This document shows positions 1 to 4,747 of a DNA stretch of 5,617 nt, one piece after another. Below the pieces are notes generated by a model. It ran no database searches. It was given only the letters and a program-made list of their open reading frames with translations, and was not told where the DNA came from. A program made the translations under genes and the position numbers. The stretch is from Methanoregula sp. (GTDB taxonomy: Archaea > Halobacteriota > Methanomicrobia > Methanomicrobiales > Methanospirillaceae), in the NCBI GenBank assembly GCA_026394635.1, contig JAPKXV010000132.1, positions 1 to 5,617 on the forward strand, given 5' to 3'. The stretch's first letter is position 1; every line of letters begins with the position of its first letter.

Positions 1-239
1 GAGAAGGGGAACTCCGGCAGGAGCGGGGCCATCTGCTCGGAGATCCTGCCCTTCAGCGTGGATCGCGAGCGGTTGACGGAATCCTTCCGTATGTCATTTG
101 TGCATTCGATCTTCCAGCGTTCGAGATCATTTTTCGCACGGTCTTCGAACACGGAGATCCGCTGCCGGAAGAAGAGGTACGCGGCGATGAGGCCGAGGAG
201 GAAGGCTGCTAAGAGAAGGAGGAGGTCGGGAGTGGACAT
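1..239 (-). CDS. COG4741-type predicted endonuclease related to Holliday junction resolvase, N-terminal part (runs off left edge)
   Basis: About 79 codons read leftward from an ATG at 239 and stay open to the window edge, so only the N-terminus is present. Residues about 5-22 are a hydrophobic, leucine-rich segment, either a membrane anchor or an uncleaved signal. A short charged, probably helical stretch follows, then a conserved block VNRSRSTLKGRISEQMAPLLPEFPF near the edge. From memory, this layout (anchor, R-S-R/LKG motif, then an EQ-x-AP-LLPEFP motif before the nuclease core) is typical of the archaeal COG4741/Endonuc_Holl family, 'predicted secreted endonuclease distantly related to Holliday junction resolvase'. 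The catalytic core would lie outside the window, so activity cannot be judged. The start is supported by AGGAA at 249-245 and a TATA-like box near 276. The biological role of the family is poorly known. A broken relative of this gene lies at 977-1032. Confidence 0.72.
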   Translation of the reverse strand, partial: MSTPDLLLLLAAFLLGLIAAYLFFRQRISVFEDRAKNDLERWKIECTNDIRKDSVNRSRSTLKGRISEQMAPLLPEFPF

Positions 240-271
240 GAGAATTCCTGATGAGAGATTGACAGGATAGG

Positions 272-280
272 AGATATACG
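272..280 (-). promoter_or_regulatory. Probable TATA box of the COG4741-type gene
   Basis: On the minus strand the sequence reads CGTATATCTC around 276. The usual archaeal spacing of about 26 bases would start the transcript near 250, just ahead of AGGAA at 249-245 and the ATG at 239, giving a leader of about 11 bases. The box is short, so this is moderate evidence only. Confidence 0.4.
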
Positions 281-444
281 TGGGGAGCGGGGCGTGAAAA
301 TAATAACCAGAATAACATGCCCGCCCGGGTATGTCCACGTTTGGACGAAAGAACGTCCTCAACAACACCCTTTGGCTCTACCACCTTTGGATCAGAAACT
401 CGTCTTTTTGGGAACTATCGGGGAGTTCACCGCAAATACTCCGG

Positions 445-475
445 TAGAAAAATTTGAAACAATTTTTTAATCGTT
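445..475 (-). terminator. Poly-T terminator region after the PNPOx-like gene
   Basis: Read on the minus strand, the stretch after the stop codon at 501 contains a T-rich run (TTGTTTCAAATTTTTCT) at about 445-461. Archaeal RNA polymerase commonly terminates at such T-tracts without a strong hairpin. No convincing stem precedes it. It separates this gene from the promoter of the gene at 1-239. Confidence 0.35.
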
Positions 476-500
476 ACGTCGCTGTGGTTGATCACCAAGC

Positions 501-899
501 TCAGAGAATCTTTTTCCCCGGCTCAGATCCGGGTTTGACATTGTAGACATCGGAGATCTTCATGACAACGGCAGACTTCGGAGTCAGGTTGGGCCTGATC
601 TCTTTGATCCACGCCACATCCTGCCGGAAGATCTCGTCGTTTGTGTGGATGGTCACCGAACCCTTCATCTGGAAGCCGCCTTTCTCTCCCCACCAGGAGA
701 TGGCAATCTTCGGGTTCTCTTTCATATTTTTCAGTGTCTTGTTGAAAAACTGGTCCGAGATGAGCAGCGTCTCGTCATCCAGGAGCTTGAACCCCGCGAT
801 CGGGACGACATTGGGCGTGCGGTCTTTTGCTGATGTCGCGAGGAACACCACTTTAGTCCCCGTCAGCGATTCCTTGATCTCATCCGTGAGTTTCACCAT
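501..899 (-). CDS. Pyridoxamine 5'-phosphate oxidase-like flavin-binding split-barrel protein
   Basis: A 132-residue protein that fills the normal length of the short archaeal PNPOx-like family. It begins MVKLTDEIKESL, followed by the first barrel strand with the flavin-site pattern TKVVFLATSAKDRTPNVVPI (about 14-33). Next come LLISDQFFNKTLKNMKENPKIAISW (about 45-69), GGFQMKGSVTIHT and a C-terminal PGSEPGKKIL. The N-K-T-x-K-N-x-K-E-N-P-K-x-A motif is characteristic of methanogen members. The fold binds FMN (or F420 in related groups) as a homodimer in the cytoplasm. The substrate cannot be predicted, and no pyridoxal-pathway gene is nearby. The start at 899 is supported by GAGG at 910-907. 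The gene stands alone, with a poly-T region behind it. Confidence 0.85.
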   Translation of the reverse strand: MVKLTDEIKESLTGTKVVFLATSAKDRTPNVVPIAGFKLLDDETLLISDQFFNKTLKNMKENPKIAISWWGEKGGFQMKGSVTIHTNDEIFRQDVAWIKEIRPNLTPKSAVVMKISDVYNVKPGSEPGKKIL

Positions 900-965
900 T
901 GCAGGTCCTCGTATTCACTATTCTTCAGTAAAGGCTCTTATTGGTTTGCAGTTCTTCTCCCATTG

Positions 966-994
966 CCGGAACAGGGAGGGGCTGCCTGTTCCGG
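966..994. repeat. Perfect 10-bp inverted repeat at the end of the relic
   Basis: CCGGAACAGG at 966-975 pairs perfectly with CCTGTTCCGG at 985-994 around a nine-base loop. On the plus strand it is followed by a T-rich stretch, but no plus-strand gene lies upstream for it to terminate. The right arm lies within the coding relic (Glu-Gln codons). The left arm lies roughly where similarity to the intact COG4741 gene becomes hard to follow. Confidence 0.6.
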
Positions 995-1032
995 ATCTTT
1001 TTCTTCAGAGTGGAACGAGAGCGGTTCACGGA
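977..1032 (-). pseudogene. Decayed fragment of a second COG4741-type endonuclease gene
   Basis: Read leftward from 1029, the sequence encodes VNRSRSTLK followed by KKI. The first nine residues are identical to the block VNRSRSTLK in the gene at 1-239. The DNA differs only at silent third positions within these nine codons (Val, Ser, Arg and Thr codons), the mark of two gene copies that diverged while both were translated. After ATC (996-994) the frame breaks by one base. In the shifted frame 991-977 reads EQAAP, matching EQMAP in the intact relative. Without the shift the frame continues with unrelated residues to a TGA at 927-925. Upstream of 1032 the similarity fades, and no start, hydrophobic anchor or nuclease core remains. 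It is therefore a truncated, frameshifted relic lying between the exonuclease and the PNPOx-like gene. Confidence 0.7.
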
Positions 1033-1054
1033 AATCCAGAAATGATCGAAATCA

Positions 1055-1080
1055 AATGATGAAAAAACGAACGATTGATG
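1055..1080 (-). terminator. Poly-T terminator after the exonuclease gene
   Basis: Just past the exonuclease stop codon, the minus strand reads CGTTCGTTTTTTCATC with a run of six T at 1067-1062. This resembles archaeal T-tract terminators. It lies between the exonuclease and the decayed relic, suggesting that the exonuclease is transcribed alone. Confidence 0.4.
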
Positions 1081-1089
1081 TATTTTCAT

Positions 1090-1671
1090 TCAGATAATTC
1101 CCCGGTTGCGCAATTCAAAAAAACATCTCGCACAGGCTTCTACATCGGCATGGGCGTTGTGACTTCCGGCAAAACCTGTTTCGAACAGATGGGAATGCAG
1201 CTCAACCAGCGTCGGCCACTTGTATCCATAACCGGATGGCTTTGGAATTTTACAACACTGCACAATCTTCGGGGTTTTCATCGTGCAGAACCGGGATTTT
1301 TTTAAGAGATCTGTTTCGATGCTGCACCGCAGGAATTCCGTGTGTACGATCGGTAGGTCAAAATCTGCGTTATGCGCGATGATCGCTTCGGACCGCCCGA
1401 TATCACGGTTCAGCTCCGGGAGAACCTTATACAGCGACACTCCCTCCCTCTTTGCCCGGTCAGTGGTAATCCCGTGAATGGAAGCAGCATCGTAAGGGAT
1501 GGTAAAATCGGTCGGGTAAATGATATGACTGGTTACACTGTCCCGGTTGCCGTCGGTATCATAGACAGACCAGGCCAGCTGGACAATTCTCGGCCACCTT
1601 TCAACATCGGTCCTTCCGGGTCCTGGCAACCCTGTCGTCTCCGTATCGATGAAAAGGAGCATACATCTCAT
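1090..1671 (-). CDS. DEDDh-type DnaQ-like 3'-5' exonuclease
   Basis: A 193-residue single-domain protein with all the acidic and histidine motifs of the DnaQ/RNase T-like superfamily. Motif I is FIDTETTGLP with D9 and E11, motif II is HNADFD (H100 to D105), and motif III is H171-NAHA-D176, the H-x4-D that defines the DEDDh subgroup. These residues hold two metal ions that hydrolyse DNA or RNA from the 3' end. The middle contains IHGIT and a FCTMKTP segment common in stand-alone members. It lacks polymerase, helicase or BRCT domains, so repair, proofreading in trans or RNA trimming are all possible. The ATG at 1671 has no Shine-Dalgarno but lies about 26 bases after an AT-rich box, suggesting a leaderless mRNA. 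A second in-frame ATG lies at 1662. It is divergent from the DUF2779 nuclease gene. Confidence 0.88.
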   Translation of the reverse strand: MRCMLLFIDTETTGLPGPGRTDVERWPRIVQLAWSVYDTDGNRDSVTSHIIYPTDFTIPYDAASIHGITTDRAKREGVSLYKVLPELNRDIGRSEAIIAHNADFDLPIVHTEFLRCSIETDLLKKSRFCTMKTPKIVQCCKIPKPSGYGYKWPTLVELHSHLFETGFAGSHNAHADVEACARCFFELRNRGII

Positions 1672-1690
1672 TTTTGTGACAATCGTATTT

Positions 1691-1702
1691 CATAATTTTT
1701 AT
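1691..1702 (-). promoter_or_regulatory. TATA-like box for a leaderless exonuclease transcript (divergent intergenic region)
   Basis: The minus strand reads ATAAAAATTATG here, centred about 26 bases before the exonuclease ATG at 1671, so transcription could begin at or next to the start codon. On the plus strand the same AT-rich stretch (ATTTTTAT) could serve the DUF2779 gene, with a start near 1725 and a leader of about 30 bases. The two genes may thus share one core promoter region of 85 bases. Confidence 0.45.
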
Positions 1703-1756
1703 CCTCCGGAACACCGACGATCATCTGTTTTACGGTTCAATGATAACGGGGACCTC

Positions 1757-3214
1757 ATGCCACCAGTTGACAAGAACATCTTTGTAAGTACGGTCTTCTG
1801 CAGTACCCTGGGATGGCGGCTCCGCAGCGGCGTGATCCGCCCGGAATTTACCGCGGCACAAAAATTCTGGATGGAGCAGGGGAAGAAGGTCCATGCCATC
1901 GCCCGCGACCTGTTCCCTTCCGGGATATTTGTCAGCGGGACGGGGGCTGAAGCTGCAGCCGCCCAGACCCAGGAGCTGATCGCAAACCCGGTGACGAGGG
2001 TCATCTTCGAGGCCGCGTTCTCTGCCGGCAATTACCGCACGAAGGCGGACATCCTTATCCGTGAGGCGGGAGGTTTCTCCCTCATCGAGATCAAGTCCGG
2101 TATCAACGCAAAGGAGGAGCATGTCGACGACATGGCGTATACGACGCTCGTTGCGCAGGCGGCCGGGTTCTCCCCGTCATCTGTCCGCCTCATGCTCATC
2201 GACAAGAACTACCGGCTCGGCATGCCGGACGAGCGGCTCTTTACAACGACCGACATGACGGGGCCGGTCCTCACCCGGGTCGGAGAATTCCGGGCCGTGA
2301 TGAACGAGATCGACGCCAGCTCGGGCGCCCCGCAGGAGCCCGCGCCGCAACTCACCTGGAACTGCCGGTCGTGCGAGTACTTCGGCGAATGTCTCGGGAG
2401 GGATGGCGCAGCGCACATCTTCACCATCCCGCGGCTCCGGCAGGATGCTGCCGAACGGCTGATCGCGGCCGGCATCACCACTGTGCAGCAGATCCCGGAC
2501 GGGTTCAGGTTATCCGATCCCCAGCGGCGTGTCGTCGAATGTGTCCGAAGCGGGACCGTGCAGGTCGACCCCTCCCTCCGGCAGAAACTCGCGGCGATCC
2601 GGTACCCCGCATCCTACCTCGACTTCGAGACCATGATGACCGCCCTCCCGCTCTGGCCGGGCGTCGCCCCCTACGAGCACATCCCGGTCCAGTACTCCCT
2701 TCATGTCAGGAACGCGCCCGGATCGGAGATCTCCCACAGGGAGTACCTAGCCGACCCGGCCCGGGACTGCCGCCGCGAACTCGCGGAGCGGCTCATCGCC
2801 GATCTCACGGCGGACGGCGTGCGGGACGGCTCCATCATCACCTACAGCAGTTTCGAGAAGACCACGATTGCAGCACTCGCCCGGCGCTTCCCCGACCTCG
2901 CGGGCGACCTTCTCTCCCTCACCCGGCGGATCGTCGACCTCGAGCCCTGCATCAAGTGCATCAGCCACCCGCAGTTCTGCGGGCGGACGTCCATCAAGGT
3001 CGTCCTCCCCGTGCTCGTCCCCGACCTCTCCTACGACGGCCTCGCGATCGGGAACGGCGACGACGCACTGGTTACGTTCGCGATGATGGCGCAGGGGATG
3101 ATGACGCCGGAGGAGATGGCGGGGAAGCAGGCGGAGTTGCTGGAGTACTGTGAGCGGGATACGCTCGCGATGGTGAGGTTGCATGAGGTGCTGAGGGGGT
3201 TTGTGGGGTCTTAA
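1757..3214 (+). CDS. DUF2779 protein: Cas4/AddB-like PD-(D/E)XK nuclease fused to an RNase H-fold DEDDy-type exonuclease domain
   Basis: A 485-residue protein. The N-terminal part (about 1-215) resembles the Cas4/AddB nuclease class. E85, D98 in KADILI and the E111-I-K113 pair form the PD-(D/E)XK metal site. Cys15 near the N-terminus together with C203-x2-C206-x5-C212 matches the one-plus-three cysteine pattern that binds an iron-sulphur cluster. Residues about 286-468 are the DUF2779 domain. It shows YLDFET (D289, E291), HIPVQYSLHV, the SSFEKT motif (about 364-369), DLEPC (D394), GRTSIKVVLP, and finally Y464-CER-D468, a Y-x3-D as in DEDDy exonucleases. The protein should cleave and trim nucleic acid, but its pathway is unknown. 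ATG 1757 is preferred because the open frame upstream (from 1649) would run antisense into the exonuclease and adds unrelated residues. The ribosome site is weak (GGGGACC). The gene is very GC-rich, which creates long false frames on both strands. Confidence 0.85.
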   Translation: MPPVDKNIFVSTVFCSTLGWRLRSGVIRPEFTAAQKFWMEQGKKVHAIARDLFPSGIFVSGTGAEAAAAQTQELIANPVTRVIFEAAFSAGNYRTKADILIREAGGFSLIEIKSGINAKEEHVDDMAYTTLVAQAAGFSPSSVRLMLIDKNYRLGMPDERLFTTTDMTGPVLTRVGEFRAVMNEIDASSGAPQEPAPQLTWNCRSCEYFGECLGRDGAAHIFTIPRLRQDAAERLIAAGITTVQQIPDGFRLSDPQRRVVECVRSGTVQVDPSLRQKLAAIRYPASYLDFETMMTALPLWPGVAPYEHIPVQYSLHVRNAPGSEISHREYLADPARDCRRELAERLIADLTADGVRDGSIITYSSFEKTTIAALARRFPDLAGDLLSLTRRIVDLEPCIKCISHPQFCGRTSIKVVLPVLVPDLSYDGLAIGNGDDALVTFAMMAQGMMTPEEMAGKQAELLEYCERDTLAMVRLHEVLRGFVGS

Positions 3215-3237
3215 GTCATTTCTTTAACAGGGTTTAT

Positions 3238-3265
3238 CTGGAAAAACAAATCCGGGATTTTTCAG
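3238..3265. repeat. Hairpin downstream of the DUF2779 gene
   Basis: CTG at 3238-3240 and AAAAA at 3242-3246 pair with TTTTT at 3258-3262 and CAG at 3263-3265, with one bulged G and an 11-base loop. It lies 23 bases after the DUF2779 stop codon and could end that transcript. The U-tract forms part of the stem rather than following it, so this is tentative. Confidence 0.3.
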
Positions 3266-3311
3266 AAGGTTCCGCTCTCCATTCCTGCGTGGCGGTGCAG
3301 CCGTGGGCATG

Positions 3312-3340
3312 GTTGTAGCGGGGGCACCCCGGGCTGAGAC
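3312..3340 (+). repeat. GC-rich hairpin element, copy A (upstream of hicBA)
   Basis: The order GTTGTAG (3312-3318), then GGGGGCACCCC (3320-3330), then GGGCTGAGA is shared with a second element downstream of hicBA at 3923-3961. The GGGG/CCCC parts form a tight stem. It does not belong to any reading frame I would accept. It lies between the DUF2779 gene and the hicBA promoter. Confidence 0.4.
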
Positions 3341-3354
3341 CAACATACAATTAT

Positions 3355-3363
3355 TATCATATA
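3355..3363 (+). promoter_or_regulatory. TATA box of hicBA
   Basis: TATCATATA is centred about 27 bases ahead of the hicB ATG at 3386. With normal archaeal spacing the transcript would begin at or within a base or two of the start codon. The absence of a Shine-Dalgarno before this ATG fits a leaderless mRNA. HicB proteins often repress their own promoter, but no clear operator palindrome is visible here. Confidence 0.55.
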
Positions 3364-3385
3364 CTCCCAAAGATCGTACCTGAGC

Positions 3386-3619
3386 ATGAAGACTCTCATT
3401 GAAGTCCATAAGGAAGGAAAATATTTCGTGGCGGTGGATCTCCTTACAAATGTTGCCGACCAGGGATCATCTGAAGAGGAAGCTGTGCAGAATCTCAAGA
3501 AAGGTCTTGAGGAGCATTACCAGCTTTTAATCGAGCTTACTCCCAGCAACCATAAACTGACCTATCTCGACATTGAAGTGGATACTCTTGTCAAAAATTC
3601 CTCTGCTGTCAGCTCTTGA
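3386..3619 (+). CDS. hicB: HicB-family antitoxin
   Basis: A 77-residue protein with the compact HicB fold. It starts MKTLIEVHKEGKYFVAVDL, giving the opening beta strands of a degraded RNase H-like domain. Next comes QGSSEEEAVQNLKKGLEEHYQLL, the helix with the S-x-E-E-A pattern that marks the family. A final strand follows (LTYLDIEVDTL). There is no C-terminal helix-turn-helix or ribbon-helix-helix, so this is the short form. In the family, HicB binds and masks HicA. It lies upstream of hicA and overlaps it by 32 bases, so the two are co-transcribed and probably translationally coupled, with the antitoxin made first. The start is supported by the TATA box about 27 bases upstream. Confidence 0.85.
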   Translation: MKTLIEVHKEGKYFVAVDLLTNVADQGSSEEEAVQNLKKGLEEHYQLLIELTPSNHKLTYLDIEVDTLVKNSSAVSS

Positions 3620-3812
3620 AATTATTAGGATACTCGCTGATTTTGGATTTAAACCGGTTCGGCAGACCGGAAGCCATATTCATCTCCTGCATCCTGAATC
3701 CCGGCGGCTCGTGACGGTTCCCAACCATCCGGAACTGGCACCAGGTACTTTACTCTCGATTCTCAAACAGGCAAATATTACCAAGGAAGAATTTCTCCGG
3801 CACGTGAAATAA
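3588..3812 (+). CDS. hicA: HicA-family mRNA interferase toxin
   Basis: From a TTG at 3588 it encodes 74 residues beginning SKIPLLSALEIIRIL after the initiator, which matches the usual HicA beginning (M-S-K-x-P-x-L-S-x-x-E). Next comes FKPVRQTGSHIHLLHP with the catalytic histidine of the GSH motif (H30), then RLVTVPNHPELAPGTLLSILKQANITKEEFL, the standard double-stranded-RNA-binding-fold C-terminus. HicA toxins bind and cut mRNA and stop translation until HicB neutralises them. No in-frame ATG exists ahead of the conserved region. An upstream TTG at 3573 would add five residues that the family lacks, so TTG 3588 is chosen. The gene begins inside hicB. All conserved positions look intact, so the toxin is probably active. 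Confidence 0.87.
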   Translation: MSKIPLLSALEIIRILADFGFKPVRQTGSHIHLLHPESRRLVTVPNHPELAPGTLLSILKQANITKEEFLRHVK

Positions 3813-3906
3813 TGGTCTTTTGACGGGTGGCACTACGCAGCCGGCTCTGGCTCTTAGAGAGAAAAGAAGGCCAGGTTTCCCGGCTCGGGCTAACGTCGGT
3901 TCATGG

Positions 3907-4016
3907 GGTTTATCCGTCGGCCGTTGTAGTGGCGGAGGGGACACCCCCTTAACCGGGCAGATCCCGGATAAGCCTTCGAAAAACCTGATGGTTCGGTCGA
4001 AGACCTCATGGTCTTC
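3907..4016 (+). repeat. Structured element with long-range stem and alternative hairpins
   Basis: GGTTTATCCG (3907-3916) pairs with CGGATAAGCC (3965-3974) over ten positions with one G-U pair. Inside it lie GGGG-ACA-CCCC (3937-3947) and CCGGG/CCCGG (3953-3957 with 3963-3967), the latter competing with the outer stem. Just beyond, CTTCGA (3974-3979) pairs with TCGAAG (3997-4002) around an inner AACC-TGAT-GGTT. GAAGACC (3999-4005) pairs with GGTCTTC (4010-4016) around TCAT. The last two share bases 3999-4002 and cannot form together. This density suggests an RNA element or a palindromic intergenic repeat. It matches no RNA family I recognise. Confidence 0.45.
3923..3961 (+). repeat. GC-rich hairpin element, copy B (downstream of hicBA)
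   Basis: GTTGTAG (3923-3929), then GGGGACACCCC (3937-3947), then GGGCAGA repeats the order and most bases of copy A at 3312-3340, with a few inserted bases. It lies inside the structured region behind hicA. A third partial copy, GGGCACCCC followed by GGGC, lies at 4285-4301. Confidence 0.4.
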
Positions 4017-4166
4017 TCCTGTCTCATATCTGATGATATTCGATATTCTCAAGCCCCATCTCTGATGAAATCGGGCATCGTAAAGGGCTCCGTTGTACCT
4101 CGTTTCCCTCACCCCCCTGTTCTCCAGAGGGAATAATTCACAAAAACGCGGAATCCGGGCCGGAAT

Positions 4167-4194
4167 ACCAGTTCGTTCTCCGGCGGGAACTGGT
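4167..4194. repeat. Perfect 8-bp inverted repeat
   Basis: ACCAGTTC (4167-4174) pairs with GAACTGGT (4187-4194) around a 12-base loop. Immediately before it, TCCGG-G-CCGGA (4154-4164) is a second small palindrome. Neither is followed by a T-run. The function is unknown. Confidence 0.5.
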
Positions 4195-4477
4195 GCGGTC
4201 GTATTTAGCCGAGTTATGAGGGCCGGATTTTCCCGCAGATGAATATTAGTTCACAGCATGGGTGTGATCGCGAACCGGCGGGCAGGGCACCCCTTCCGGG
4301 CGGGTGGGCGGAATTTACGTCGGTGGGGATGGTGAGGGTGTGGGCGGTTTTTGGTGGGGTGGTTGGGCCAGTATCGGCGTGGTACTGGGAGCACTTTGCA
4401 TTCTTGTCGCGATTTGCTAATCCATTAATTTTTTTAAGAAAATATGCAAAAAATTGGATACGGCATTCAAAGCAGTA

Positions 4478-4485
4478 TTTATAAG
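4478..4485 (+). promoter_or_regulatory. TATA box of the Trypco1-like/protease operon
   Basis: TTTATAAG is a near-consensus archaeal TATA box. Transcription would begin around 4507, giving a leader of about 20 bases that contains the ribosome binding site AGGATGGGG (4513-4521) ahead of ATG 4526. It lies in the AT-rich part of the window and appears to serve both the short gene and the protease gene. Confidence 0.6.
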
Positions 4486-4525
4486 ATTAAATTTGAATTA
4501 TCAATTAATATAAGGATGGGGAAAA

Positions 4526-4747
4526 ATGACACAGCTCATAAAAGTTAAAGCTGGTGACACAGAATTTTGGATTGAGCCAGAATCTGATGCTGAAACAGAA
4601 CGAAAACCCGTAAAGGCCTCTGTATCGAGAGACTTAATCGAAAAAAGTTTAGATTTTGATCTTTTTTCAAAACGAATTGGTAATATCTGTGCCTCCTTAA
4701 TAAAATCATTTGATGCCATACCTACAGAATTGAAACCGCTACGATAA
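4526..4747 (+). CDS. Trypco1-like (trypsin-co-occurring domain) small protein, probably C-terminally truncated
   Basis: A 73-residue protein. It opens MTQLIKVKAGDTEFWIEPES, resembling the first beta hairpin of Trypco1/CU044_2847-like proteins. A charged linker follows (AETERKPVKAS), then a helix (about 38-64, LDFDLFSKRIGNICASLIKSF) and AIPTE. These proteins are usually somewhat over 100 residues. They end with a glycine-containing strand and a strand of the form ...kvtltW. Here the frame ends at TAA 4745-4747 before both. The expected last strand, ATIKISAEW, is encoded in another frame just downstream (to 4776). Trypco1 proteins are found beside trypsin-like proteases in prokaryotic conflict systems, and a trypsin-like gene follows directly. 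That context and the start support the call, though the sequence match is remembered rather than computed. The start has a good ribosome site, AGGATGGGG. Confidence 0.55.
   Translation: MTQLIKVKAGDTEFWIEPESDAETERKPVKASVSRDLIEKSLDFDLFSKRIGNICASLIKSFDAIPTELKPLR

Larger units (their letters stand above)
3813..4525. other. Gene-free, hairpin-rich intergenic region
   Basis: These 713 bases contain no reading frame I accept. A 120-codon frame on the minus strand (4112-3750) runs through several hairpins and overlaps the end of hicA, and I recognise no domain in it. The left two thirds hold many short inverted repeats, a long-range stem (3907-3974) and hairpin element copy B. Around 4154-4194 there are two more small hairpins. 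A G-tract cluster lies at 4325-4367. From about 4410 the composition turns AT-rich, and the last 50 bases are the promoter of the following gene. It may contain a non-coding RNA or the remains of a repeat element. I cannot name either. Confidence 0.6.

Noticed and set aside
333..358. Two overlapping 5-bp hairpins (GTCCA/TGGAC and GGACG/CGTCC)
   Set aside because: They are too short to stand out from chance and are not next to a clear terminator or promoter.
127..384. An 85-codon minus-strand frame left of the PNPOx-like gene
   Set aside because: It overlaps the COG4741-type gene in another frame on the same strand. That gene shares a nine-residue block with the relic at 977-1032, whereas this frame has no recognisable domain.
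966..994. The perfect hairpin read as an intrinsic terminator on the plus strand
   Set aside because: There is a T-rich stretch after it, but no plus-strand gene upstream. On the strand where the genes lie it is not followed by T-residues.
562..1059. A 165-codon plus-strand frame across the PNPOx-like gene
   Set aside because: It is antisense to a convincing PNPOx-like protein, and its product has no recognisable family.
1649..1756. N-terminal extension of the DUF2779 protein to an ATG at 1649
   Set aside because: It would overlap the start of the divergent exonuclease and add 36 unrelated residues. ATG 1757 directly precedes the conserved N-terminal region with Cys15.
2371..3184. Long frames on both strands within the DUF2779 gene (for example plus 2371-3153 and minus 2747-3184)
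   Set aside because: They are by-products of high GC content. Their products are arginine- and proline-rich or low in complexity, while the DUF2779 frame has clear domains throughout.
3750..4112. A 120-codon open frame on the minus strand behind hicA
   Set aside because: It runs through several hairpins and the repeat element, overlaps the end of hicA in antisense, has no good ribosome site, and I recognise no domain. A chance frame through repeat DNA is more likely, though a profile search would settle it.
4239..4484. An 81-codon plus-strand frame over the G-rich tract
   Set aside because: The product is low-complexity, no ribosome site is seen, and the frame crosses the composition break and the promoter of the next gene.
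4714..4744. Programmed -1 frameshift joining the Trypco1-like gene to its C-terminal frame
   Set aside because: No slippery X-XXY-YYZ heptamer occurs in the overlap and the junction lacks the expected middle strand. A deletion explains it better.
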